From Owenia fusiformis (Eukaryota > Annelida > Polychaeta > Sabellida > Oweniidae), in contig CAIIXF020000005.1 in assembly GCA_903813345.2 (NCBI GenBank), forward strand, positions 4,305,375 through 4,369,374: a stretch of DNA of 64,000 nt, written 5' to 3'. Positions 24,949 to 35,400 of this stretch are shown piece after piece. Position numbers and translations under genes: made by a program. A model generated the notes under the pieces. That model did no database searches, was not told where the DNA came from, and saw only the letters and a program-made list of their open reading frames with translations. Every line of letters starts with the position of its first letter. Positions within the stretch are counted from its first letter, which is position 1.

Positions 24949-25060
24949 GTTGTCGAGTTGGCCGAGAGGGCTTCGGCGCCAGCACATTCAGGCTAGGCGA
25001 TTGGGCGCCGTAACCACGAAGTTGCGAGTTCGAGATGCGGTGTGCTCCGTGTGTTTATTC
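24949..25060 (+). repeat. tRNA-like sequence (tRNA-derived SINE head or tRNA pseudogene)
   Basis: TTGGCCGAGAGG at about 24958 is a good A box and GAGTTCGAGATG at about 25026 a good B box, about 65 bases apart as in tRNAs with a long variable arm (Leu/Ser type). The 5' GTTGTCG has no complementary 3' strand, so an acceptor stem cannot form. An A-rich tail follows. This fits a tRNA-derived SINE or pseudogene rather than a working tRNA. Confidence 0.5.
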
Positions 25061-25064
25061 ATTT

Positions 25065-26665
25065 AGAATAAAAATGTTAAAAAATGTAAAAAATAATAAA
25101 TTTGTTTACAGTGAATGGAGACAATCTGAGAGCTAATAAATAAAAAATGCTTCTCACAAAAGCTTAGGAAAAAGCAACAGAAATATCAGGAAAATCTGCT
25201 GTGAAAAAACTTCACTATCAAAACTAAAATTTGTGTAGGCCTAGTAATATATTGGGCAAAGACTGCAAAACACAAAACAAGGGATATTGTCTGAGCATAG
25301 CCAGGTAAAAATAGGCGGAATAAAATGAAAAGTAAGAAAAGATGAACCTTGATTTTTGGGGTCCCTTAACACGAAGGATGGTACATTGGGAGTCTTAGTG
25401 CCCATGTACATGCACAAATGAGGACATGGATAAGTACAAATTAACATGTCTTTGTTGGAGGCGAAGGAGTAATTAATACAATTTATTCGATTTGTCAACA
25501 CCGGACATTCTATAGTAAACATGTGAATGATTAAAAACATGGTGTTTTATGGTTTATTTATGACTATTAGGGTTTTCTGAAATGGGTTAACTGGGTCGAC
25601 AAAATGAAAAAATTATATAGGCTAATTAGGGGGGCCATATCTTGAAAGATAGCATCATAGTTGTTGCGTCTTAACCCATGTTTTAAGAGTCAATGAATAA
25701 GATAATGTTAAAAGATACAAGCATATCTATAAGCATATTTAATAATTCAAATATACCTGTATTTAGCATTTATTCAAAATATTTTGTTTATCAGGCTTGT
25801 AGTACAATGGAAACAATGGAACTGACTTATTGAGGGTTTTCTTAGTGATTTTAATTGGTTGCCAAAAATTAACTTTGGGGGAAATTATATATGCAATATC
25901 TTTCAAATGTTAAAATGTAAAAATTATAGCATCAAAATTGTTCCTATGTTTTCAGGGTAAATGAATAAAGATCATGTTAAAAGTTACAAGATACTTATTA
26001 GCTTATTTAATTCAAAAGTCATTGAATGGATTGACTCTTTCCTGATTTAGTATACCTATCTGATACCATGGACCATCTATACTCTGGAGAAGTTCCCCAA
26101 TCTGCTCCACAAAACACAAAAAGAAGGTGACAAGAGGTGAACGCTTGATAAAGATGACAGAAATTTCATTCATGCAGACTGCAGAGCTTGCAAAAAAATC
26201 CCATCAACTAAGCGATAATGGTGACCTCCTGTCCAACATTGCCAATGGTAAGGTTGCCTAAAAGAGATCATTGTTGCTAGTGCACTATTGCTTGGACATG
26301 GAACGGCTAGTTCATTGAAAGTCTCTCCAATCTGGATTCCATGCTAAAATATCCTGCTCAGTCAAAACAATGGAGCAACTTAAGTGAGACGTGGAGAAAA
26401 CTGTCTTTGACATGGAACCTATTTTACTAGCTCCATTAATGGTAGGACAACAAAGACTGCTTCATATGTCAATATATAAGCACGGGTGCCAAAGGGAAAG
26501 GACCGAAAGTTGTAAAAGTCAGATGTTTTTAAGCATGAGCTCAGTGCCGTCCATCCTGCACATGCCTCACTGATTGATGAGCATGGCTGTTGGAGGAAAG
26601 GGAATTTGAGCATGGCTGTTGGAGGAAAGGGAATAAGTCTGTCCTTGCAAATCATCTAGGTATAC
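25065..26665. other. Non-coding stretch with a diverged direct repeat
   Basis: No gene is supported. Blocks at about 25650-25755 and 25925-26015 are related direct copies (TAGCATCA..GTTG, AATGAATAA.GAT.ATGTTAAAAG). Between 26050 and 26640 the base composition is less AT-rich, and GAGCATGGCTGTTGGAGGAA is repeated back to back at about 26579 and 26609, but the frames found are short and I recognise nothing. Confidence 0.4.
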
Positions 26666-26671
26666 CAAAAC

Positions 26672-26812
26672 TTTGAGGATCTGAATCTTGGGAGCTTTTT
26701 CATGCATTTCACTAGTAGTCAATAAAATGTTTTAAAGTGTATTGATATTTTTTAGATGAAAAACACAAGCGAAATGCATGAATAAACTCTCCCGAGGATC
26801 CTGATATCATCA
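26672..26812. repeat. Short palindromic repeat, copy 1
   Basis: An inverted repeat with arms containing GCTTTTTCATGCATTTCAC and GCGAAATGCATGAATAAAC around a centre AATAAAATGTTTTAAAGTG. The same palindrome occurs at 28005-28180. Confidence 0.7.
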
Positions 26813-28004
26813 TCGTGGATGTGACACAACTAGTGGTGGCAGGTTTAAAACAGTCTATTGTTATTGAGGATTAGTTGACTGTATTAAATTGTTATTTCAC
26901 ATGCTTAAATTGTTGCACATAGGTCAGATAATATAGGAAATCCCTCCATCCATCTATCCATACATTCTTCCATCTGTTCATGCATCTCTCCATTCAGCTG
27001 ATAACTCAAATACCGCAAGCCTGATTTGGTTCACATTTTTACACATAAGCCAATTTTCAAAGTGGTTGCTCATTTAAAAATGGTGGCTACTTTAGTGCTG
27101 ATTTTACAGTAATTTTGTTTTAAAACTAACATACATTTGTACATAGTTTTTGCTAGATTCATACATCCACCACAAAATGAACGCGTTAAATGACAAAACA
27201 GTGCAGTATAAACATCTTAAAATTATGTTTGAAAACACTCGGACTCCTACTTTTATGATGCTATGCTGCTAAGCATGAAATTTGTAATCAAAACAAAGTA
27301 CATGCCTAAGTATATGACCATCATTCTGAATCCGTTATGTAGATAATATTTATAAGCTGTAAATAAGGATGTAGTTGGCAATTTCATTAACCATTTAAAT
27401 CAGACAAGAGCACTAATAGTGTAAAGTTCACATGTGAAACTGAAGATTCTCGACGTTTTGCATTTTTAGACTGCAAGATTATCACAAAGAAAATGGTTAG
27501 TCAAAAACGAGGGATTTTAGAAAAAAGAAATCTTTTAGACTCACCTCAGAATATGACATAACTGGTATATAGAAGCGTTCATTTACCACGCCTCATATAG
27601 TAACCCCAAGTGGTCTAGGGAGAAAATTCTCGCTTCCCATGTGGTAAAACTATAGTTAGAATCCTGCGGCACGACCAACATACTTTTTTATTTTGTTGTG
27701 TTTTTATTCTGAACTGGAAATACCATTTCAATACATAGGCATTCAAATTCTTGTCAGTTGTTGAATTTGTAATAAAAATATAAATAAAATATGTATAAAA
27801 ATATGTCCAAATATTGTGTTTTACACAAAGGTCAGCCTGTAACTTGTATAACTAGGTGCTGTATGAGCTTGTTAAACATACAAAACATGTTCAAACTGTA
27901 AAATAAATTTTATGAAGATAAATGTGTTAAGAAATGATGGGATAATCATAATAGTGTAAACAGTTGAAGAATAACATGTATATGCCATGACTCAAGTGCA
28001 ACAA
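26813..28004. other. Non-coding stretch
   Basis: AT-rich DNA with CATCCATCTATCCATAC-like short repeats at about 26945-26990. No gene or RNA is seen. Confidence 0.5.
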
Positions 28005-28180
28005 GTAAAGGACCAAAAGTTGTTTGAAGAATGAATCGGGAGAGTTTTTTCATGCATTTCGCTTGTGTTTTTCATCTAAAAAACATCAATTCACTTTAAA
28101 ACATTTTATTGACTACAAGTGAAATGCATGAAAAAGCTCCCCAGATTCATTCTACAAACAACTTGTGGTCCTTTATGAAC
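28005..28180. repeat. Short palindromic repeat, copy 2
   Basis: The arms AGGACCAAAAGTTGTTTG and CAAACAACTTGTGGTCCT plus the inner CATGCATTTC blocks make an almost complete palindrome of about 170 bases. Sequence inside matches the palindrome at 26672-26812. Confidence 0.75.
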
Positions 28181-29204
28181 CATAAAAAGGTAATATGCCC
28201 CCCTGGAAAATGCCTTTTTATTTAGAATTTTCTACATACTTCATCAAACCTTAAACAAAGCAAACATTGTTCAAATGGATTAGTTTGAGCTATCTCCTTT
28301 AAGAGGGATACATAAAATATCAGATTACACAGTAAGCGGACTGCCTATTGGGAGGCAAACATACTTAAACGTATTAGAAGAGCAATGAGAAGCACAAGGG
28401 CAGAATTTGCTGATACCTGTACATGTATTTGAGATCGTATTTGAGATCTTATTTGAACTTAGATCTCCTTACCTAGCTTTTCATGATGAGAATTATAAGA
28501 CAGGAGATGTTATCAAATGCTTCTCTTCAATTAATGACGTCATATGGACCATGGGCCCATTGGTTCAAATTTTAAGGTCAATGTATCTCAGGAAGTGCAT
28601 TGCCCATGGTTGTATACTTGTAAGAAGGTTGATACTATATCTGTATCAAATTTCATGTAAAAATGATAAAATCTTTTCTCTTGAGAAGCTTTTGTGCAAA
28701 ACTTTTCGAATGACCCTTGTAGCTTATACTTAGTGGTTGTGTGCAACGTGTAAACTGGTTTCGTAATAATAGTTTATTTACTTTTATATTGATATTGTCA
28801 ATTACAGAGAAAAAAGTTCAAATAGTCTTATTGTAAATTATAATGTCACCATATCACCATAATTCCATGTCTTAGTTTTATTCAGTTTGTAAATGTGTTT
28901 TTTTTAAATTGATTTTAGTTCAGGTATAATATTTTTATAATACTATGTATCTTGTCTTATTTACATCTTTTACTTTGTTGTAGATAAAGCAGAAATTTCA
29001 AAGGACTGTGAACAACATTTTGATATTTGGAGTCCCTGGATTGGACAGAATAGAGAGATTAATTTATACGTTCAAATGCAAACTGTGAACCTGAACGTGC
29101 AAGTTCACGATTAAGTACGTATTTAAGGAAATTTTCTGTTAAGTTACACGTTTGAAACAATGTCAGTGGACGTGGAGCTATATCTATATGGTGACAGTGC
29201 CAAA
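28181..29204. other. Non-coding stretch
   Basis: A 108-codon frame at 28407-28733 (+) contains TGDVIKCFSSINDVIW but matches no family I know and has no good start or splice context; I do not call it a gene. The remainder is AT-rich. Confidence 0.4.
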
Positions 29205-29300
29205 GGTTCATGCCTCTATGGTTAGCTTTTAGTACTTGTGCCGGTCAGATCTGGGTTCAAATCGAGTCAGTCTAATACATTTTTTTCTTTTTGCTTTATT
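29205..29300 (+). repeat. tRNA-like sequence followed by a T run
   Basis: CTGGGTTCAAATCGAG (about 29250) is a good B box, preceded by TATGGTTAGCTTTTAGTACT that could be an A box, and followed by a T run ending at about 29290 that would terminate RNA polymerase III. No convincing cloverleaf with a closed acceptor stem. Probably a SINE head or tRNA pseudogene. Confidence 0.35.
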
Positions 29301-29429
29301 TCATTCAAATATACAAGTAGATTCAATGTCACTAATTTAATACAAACAAACTAGGTAGCTAGATATACATATGTACACATTAGGATAGGTATAGTAGGCT
29401 AGATTTGGAGTAAAAACTTTCAAAATTAA

Positions 29430-29890
29430 AGACAATGTTGGTTGGTTGAAAACTACAACAAAGAAATCTACCTAACCTTAACCAATGACATATGGGAAGA
29501 TGTTGGAGATATTTTGAATTTTAATGTTCTATGGAAACACATTGTTGTAGGTTTCAACACAATAGACAGCAAAACTAGAAATAGAAATATTATTTTAATT
29601 ATGCAAATTCAATATATAAAAGATGGACAAACCTTAATGTAAAGCCAGATGTCTTGAGACAAATTAATTTAAGACAGCAAGTTTTATCAGACCTTTTATC
29701 TTACAACAGTGTATTTCTACTAAATAAATTCAATGTAGATTTTGATAAGTTAAAAAGAATTTGTAATATTTTATAAGAAGTAAGTTAAGTGTTTTTTTGT
29801 ACTTGTATTGTATATATATTTTTAATGTATTATATGTTCATATGTTATATTTTTTGGAATAAAAATTTTAATAAAAAAAAACAAAAAACC
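29430..29890 (+). pseudogene. LINE 3' end fragment
   Basis: Shifting frames translate as the extreme C-terminus of a non-LTR retrotransposon polyprotein (WKHIVVGFN, then a region with IILIMQIQYI), a layout like the end of L1/Tx1-type ORF2 proteins. It ends in ATTTTAATAAAAAAAAACAAA, an A-rich tail. Only about 110 codons are preserved, so it is a strongly 5'-truncated copy in sense orientation. Confidence 0.5.
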
Positions 29891-30463
29891 AAGGACATAA
29901 CAATATGTATAGCACCAGTAACATATTTTGTTATGCAAATGGCTCCCCAAGATTGCCTCAAACAATCTCAGGTTGACCTTTTTGGGAAATGATGATTATC
30001 CAAGCAATAGCCCAAATTGCTATGCTTTTTAACATATGGGATCTATTAGGATAGACCAGGGGCACTAATGGATAAGGAGCTTATAGAGAAAAGTAAAATG
30101 CAGAGGATTCTTTGTTAAACAGCTTTAAATTTAGATTTATATGTCACCCCAGTTTACCATTGTTTAAGCAAGTATGTGTATTAAAATTAATGTTTAACCT
30201 TGCAAATTTGCTTCAGGTGTCGCCGCAACAGTAAAAAATTCAAAAACAAAACAAAAAAATAGCACCTTGGGATCGAAGAACTTTATATATAAGTATTAGA
30301 GGACCAAAGAATGAAAATCAAGGTCATGGAAACGAGGAAAGAACTAAAACAAGTGTACAATTTCTGGTTAGATCAATACAATAGCAGGCCTATGGGAAAC
30401 TAGCGAGATGTAACAAGAGTCGGTTTGGTGCCCATTCTGTATTCAAGCCATGCAATTCAAATA

Positions 30464-31923
30464 CTGTACGCCCGGTATTATTCGCATGCCACTTAGTTTC
30501 GCGCTTTTCACGAGGGTATTAAAATTGCGAAAAATTATCGTCGCGAAATTGCCAATTAAATCCCCGGGAATTTGTTTTTACCCTGGGCTCTGATGCATTT
30601 CGTTTTGTGTAAAACGTTTCGTCTAGTGTTATTGGGCGATAATTGGATGATTTCCACCAACATGTCTATTTTACATTGGCTAGTCAGGCAAACTACTACC
30701 AATGGGCCTAGGCTTAATAATGACATCGACGATATTATAGAAACTGAAGTTCAAATTGCTAAAAATAACATGAAGTCCAAGCGTGGAACATATAAAGTGT
30801 ACAACGACGCAGAAAGGGCAAACATAGCCCGGCACGCACTTCTGAATGGAAATTCAAGTGCTGCTAATAAATTTAAAGTCTCTGAATCGATAGTTCTCTC
30901 CTTCAAAAGTCTGTTGCACAATAAGATTAAGGGAGATCCCCTCCATAATGAATTCTCTCCTCTCAAAGTGTCTCCTAGGGGGAGATCCCCTCTGTTCGGT
31001 AAGGGATCATTCAAGTTCATGATTTCTACAGTATAGACAGTCTAGCAGTACTACTAGTAGTCATTATTTTCCATACATGGGGGAGGGGCATTGGGTTAAC
31101 ACCTCAATAAAAGTGGGCTTGAATTGTATTCAAATTTGAAATACTAGTACTAGTATCCACCCCATATACCCATATTAATGTGGGGTGGATACTAGTATTT
31201 TCAAATTTGAATACTAGTAAAAATCAACTAGTCTAGGTACATGCTAGGCTTGGAGGTCATGCTCAAAATTGATTACTACTAGTACTCTTTGCTTTATACC
31301 AGGGGGGATTTCCCATAGATTTTTTGACCTTTGCTATTGGCACGTTCGATAACCAATTTTATAAACTGACCTCATTTGCCATTGAAATGGATACTAGTTC
31401 TGCATCCCAATGTTCGCTGTTGCTTTATGAGTTTTCTCTACTAGTTTGGATCAAGTTATAGTACTTCAATAGTACTGTGCAACTCCATGACTTTACTATG
31501 CGCATGCGCGGCAAAGAAAGAGCATGTGCGCACGATTGTTCACGTGATCGTAGCCTGCAATTTGATTGGACACCATATACTGGGGAATCCCGGAATACGA
31601 TTAAATACAGTATGAAGTACGGTAAAGTTATTATGGGAGCCACGCACTTTTGCTTTAATATTAAAAATGACGATGCAATAGAGGTTGATATGCAGCTTGC
31701 TGATGATAAAGATCCCAGTTATTGTAAATCTCATCCAAATATGACATCAGGTAAGTGCAATTACTGTACATCTAACTTAATTTACACACAATCGAGTAGC
31801 TCGAGAATTCCTGGAATAGTAATGAATTTCAAACTTGTGAAATTCGCGAAATTTAATAGCCGCGAAATCGTGTTTTCGCAAAATTCGTGAAATTAAATCT
31901 CGCGAATAATACCGGGCGTACAG
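30464..31923 (+). mobile_element. 1.46-kb DNA transposon with perfect TIRs and TA flanks
   Basis: CTGTACGCCCGGTATTATTC at 30464 and its exact reverse complement ending at 31923 form perfect terminal repeats of at least 22 bases; similarity continues imperfectly through GCGAAATT-type CpG-rich blocks. TA flanks both sides (30462-30463, 31924-31925). Inside are one helix-turn-helix-like ORF and a second open segment (31477-31890), but no DDE catalytic domain is recognisable, so it is probably an internally deleted, non-autonomous copy. Confidence 0.85.
30572..31036 (+). CDS. Helix-turn-helix (psq-like) N-terminal fragment of a transposon protein
   Basis: Up to 154 codons open within the TIR transposon. 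Residues about 68-108 read KRGTYKVYNDAERANIARHA followed by LLNGNSSAANKF and a VSES segment: a basic lead, then two short helices and a recognition-like helix, the layout of psq/HTH DNA-binding domains at the N-terminus of several transposon-encoded proteins. A PRGRSPLFG segment follows, and a possible donor (TTCG|GTAAGG) at about 31000 suggests splicing to a lost downstream exon. The true start is unclear; the first ATG would add an unlikely hydrophobic lead, and a later Met (about residue 26 or 31) is as likely. Expression and function are unknown. Confidence 0.5.
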   Translation: MFLPWALMHFVLCKTFRLVLLGDNWMISTNMSILHWLVRQTTTNGPRLNNDIDDIIETEVQIAKNNMKSKRGTYKVYNDAERANIARHALLNGNSSAANKFKVSESIVLSFKSLLHNKIKGDPLHNEFSPLKVSPRGRSPLFGKGSFKFMISTV

Positions 31924-31964
31924 TATTGCAAAAAAATAAAAGAGGTGAGATACACAAACTAGCC

Positions 31965-32110
31965 CTAGCATTTCAAGTAAATATCCAATAGCACAAGTGC
32001 CAAAGGGAAGTGTAAAGCAGTGACAAGATATACAAACCTCACACATCCAAAAACCATGACCTTACGTAAAAAGAAACAATGTCTAATACACACTTTCTCC
32101 CACCATTCAA
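31965..32110 (-). repeat. Dispersed repeat copy 3 (reverse orientation)
   Basis: Reads on the minus strand as GATATTGGTTCTTGAATGGT, TTAGACATTGTTTCTTTTTA and CTTCCCTTTGGCACTTGTG, in the same order as the copy at 19825-20000. Confidence 0.65.
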
Positions 32111-32159
32111 GAACCAATATCATGTCTTTGTAACCTCTTATATATACAAAAAACTTGGA

Positions 32160-32395
32160 ATAAAAATAAAATAAATGAAAAAAATCTTGTTTACAATCAA
32201 TCTGTGAAACATGATATACATTCATTTTATAAAAATCCATGATGAGTGGATGGTTGGAAGTAGCATAATTTGTGACTAAAATAAATGAAAAAATCTCGTT
32301 TATAATCAATCTGTGAAACCACATGATTTACACTCATTTTATGTTGTATCCATGATTAGTGGATGGTTGAAAGTAGCATAATTTGTGACTGCAAT
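32160..32395. repeat. Tandem duplication, about 113-bp unit, two copies
   Basis: AAAATAAATGAAAAAA.TCT, CAATCTGTGAAAC, GAGTGGATGGTTG and AGTAGCATAATTTGTGACT occur twice in the same order. The two units differ by several substitutions and small indels. Confidence 0.8.
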
Positions 32396-33750
32396 AAACA
32401 CCATCAGCTTTTATATGTTTGGTTTGTGGTTTTGAATAAAATGATTTTCAATGAATGTGTGGTTATTATTACTACTGAGAATGCATAAATATCTGCCTGA
32501 AAAACAAAATTAAAATTCTTCCTACTATTAACCAAATAAATTTTGGTGGCTGTTAGTAGGGATCTTATATTGTTGTGGAAAACCAAAAGAAAAACTTCCG
32601 TGTTTTTTGCAGCTGTCATGACACATATTGCTAGCCATATGGTGATTGATGTATCTTATATACATTAAATAAGACTTAATTAACACTGGTATGTAGTGAT
32701 TAAGCCAATGGTAAAATTGCGATAAAATGTTGTTCTTACATGTGTGGTTATAATTTTACATACTAAACCTTCGTTATTCAGGTACATACTCTTATAATAA
32801 AAATAATCGTCCTCTACATGTGTATATGATGGCTTCCGGGTAAGTGAATCAACATTTATACGAAAAGAATTAGCTCTCATGGGCCTATATATCTTACGTT
32901 TGATTGATTAATGTGTATTTTTATGAAACGATATGTTGATAATACATTGTAGAATGTTGTTAGAACAACTAGATGTTAAGGACTTGACTTTACACAGATT
33001 ACACTGATCACTATTCTGCCACTACTTTGTTCATTTGCATTTATTCTGACTTTAAATTGCAACCACTTATCCTGACCTTACTTTTACATTAGAACAGGGA
33101 TTCGCTACGCTTTGGCGTTGCCGTTGTTCTGGTTCAAATTGTAATAATTAAAATATGAAAATAAAATATAACATAACACGGCTTGCTCAATTCCTATACT
33201 AATGATACATCCATTGCAGGCCAAAACAGCAAATGATTCAATGTGGACATTGTGATGGAGACTAGGCTACCTTCGTCTAATACATTGATCACAGGTCAAT
33301 TGAGCATAAGAACTTTCCTATACAATATATACAAATATATGGAAATAAGAAATACTCCCAAATACTAAACTTACTAAACATTTTATGTGGCTTTGAATTA
33401 TTATCAAAGATAAGGCAGATTAAGCATGAAGACATTCAACTGGTACACAAGCAGTTTAAGTTCGACTTCAAAATACATCAACAGACACATAACAAAAAGA
33501 ATATGCTCTATATGCAAAAGCAATGGACATTTGTAATGAAAATGGCAACTGTGAGCAAATAAGCAACTTTAATCTAATTGTTGTTAAAGGAGAACTCCCC
33601 CTCAAAAATATAACATATCTCTGCTTTCTGGACAAAGTAAAATGTCGAACTCCCACATAGTGTCTCGGAATACATACTGCTGTGGGCGGATGAAAAAATA
33701 ACCAAAATTTGAGTAAATAAATGAGTTCCCTTTTTCATCAAGCAACTACA
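32396..33750. other. Non-coding stretch
   Basis: No gene, RNA or clear repeat is recognised in this AT-rich DNA. Confidence 0.5.
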
Positions 33751-34385
33751 TACAAGGGTTGTCCCATAAGTCTTGAAATTTTCAATCTAATTCAAAAATA
33801 TTTCAATGAATTTTCTTCAACATGTGATCGTTTCATAACAAAATTATTAACTTGAGTAAATATTTTGGTTGCTATGGTAACTGGAGGAGGTGGGGGTGGG
33901 GCAGTAATGAAATATAGTAAAAATGTAAAATGGAACCGTGGGGTATGGATTTTAAAGGATGATATGCATCTTAAATTGTGAAGCATCTGTCAAGATTGAC
34001 AAAAACACTCTTTACTAGGTAGAACCTTCAGAAATACCTCTGTGATTTCATAATAAACTAGCACAATTGCTCAATTTTGGTACAGAGACACAGCATTTTG
34101 AAAGCCAAAGTTGCAGGGATTTTGTCAAAAATCTTTGCATGCAGTTGTGCAATACCACGCCTACTTAGCGCACACACCTACACTAACAAGAACAGCCATG
34201 GAAAAAGTATATAGATAGTGCATCTACAATATGGAGGTGGAAGAAATTAAAAACTGGAGAGCCTAGGATGCTCCTAGAAGTGGAAGGCCAAAATCCAGTG
34301 ACAAACTCACACCACATATTGCAGAGAGTATAAGGGCTGAAATTAAGGAGAACAACTTGTAGGAAGATAATGCCTTTTCTGCATG
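33751..34385 (+). pseudogene. Decayed mariner-like element, N-terminal part
   Basis: TACAAGGGTTGTCCCATAAG at 33751 resembles a mariner terminal repeat. Near 34235-34350 a short frame translates as DAPRSGRPKSSDK followed by HIAESIRAEI, matching the DDPRSGRP linker between the two helix-turn-helix motifs of mariner transposases. Stops and missing segments leave no working protein. No right end is seen. Confidence 0.45.
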
Positions 34386-35249
34386 AATCACATGATTTAT
34401 ATATTTCTATCATATTGTTTTTCAACTAGTTGTGCTTCTCATTATTGGTCATTGGTGGTTTTGAAATATCACTCAAACCACAGGCAAAATAATCTGAAAA
34501 TAATGATATCTATCAGGATTGAAATTCTATAGTAATGACGGACATTAAATGTTTTACCATCCAGCTTAATATTATTTTGTCATCACAATAGTCAAAATTC
34601 TGTGACAGTTTGTATAAACAGCAACAACATCAATGTAAGGACATCAAGACATTCCACTACTGCGCTCCTTAACTGGCACAATATGTGGTTCATCTAAGTG
34701 AATTCATTTGGTAAAGAAACATCACGTTATAAAAACAGTCTGAACTGGAAAACCCTTATAAAATCCAACAATTGGATGGTTTTAGGTGGATATCACAGAC
34801 GCAACTACAAATCAGACAATCCTTTTAACCCTTTCACCTTGCTTTACTGCATATACATAAACAATAATTTAATAGATAATAAAATGATCCATTTAGTAAC
34901 TAAATCGTTTTTTAAGAATCTATTATCAGCGAAGCATTAAGTATGACCATAATATTGGACAGATTATTTGACATTCTGATGTTCCCCTGTCACTACAATT
35001 ATGTCAGCAAGACACCCATCCCTAGAAATAGTGTGGATATAAATTGTTATAACTTGTTTACCTCTGATGACCATTGTGAAATATTGTGTAAATATATCAT
35101 GGCATTGGCTTTGTAATGGATGTTGACCATTTGATATGCTTATGGACTGGATTTTGAATGTACCACATCATATGAGACTGATGCTCTCACTTAAGTATGA
35201 ATACTAGTATTTTTGATATCATTAGTGAGTAGTGGTTATCTGGTTTGTG

Positions 35250-35400
35250 ATAATGGTGGGGGAGGGCATTACTAGACATTGTTTCTTTTCATTTTTTTAC
35301 ATTATGGATAGTTGGGGTTTTGCTTTCCTTATGACTTGTGTACGCGTTAATGTTTCCTTTTTCTTGCTGTTTGCTGCTACAAGTGTTTAAGGTAAGCTTG
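35250..35400 (+). repeat. Dispersed repeat copy 4
   Basis: Contains a G-rich stretch, ACTAGACATTGTTTCTTTTCA and TTTTGCTTTCCTTATGAC, in the same order as the other copies. Confidence 0.6.

Noticed and set aside
24949-25040. Functional tRNA-Leu or tRNA-Ser gene
   Set aside because: The A and B boxes are good but the 5' acceptor strand has no complementary 3' strand.
28407-28733. 108-codon plus-strand frame
   Set aside because: No domain, no splice or start support, and unremarkable composition for random AT-rich DNA.
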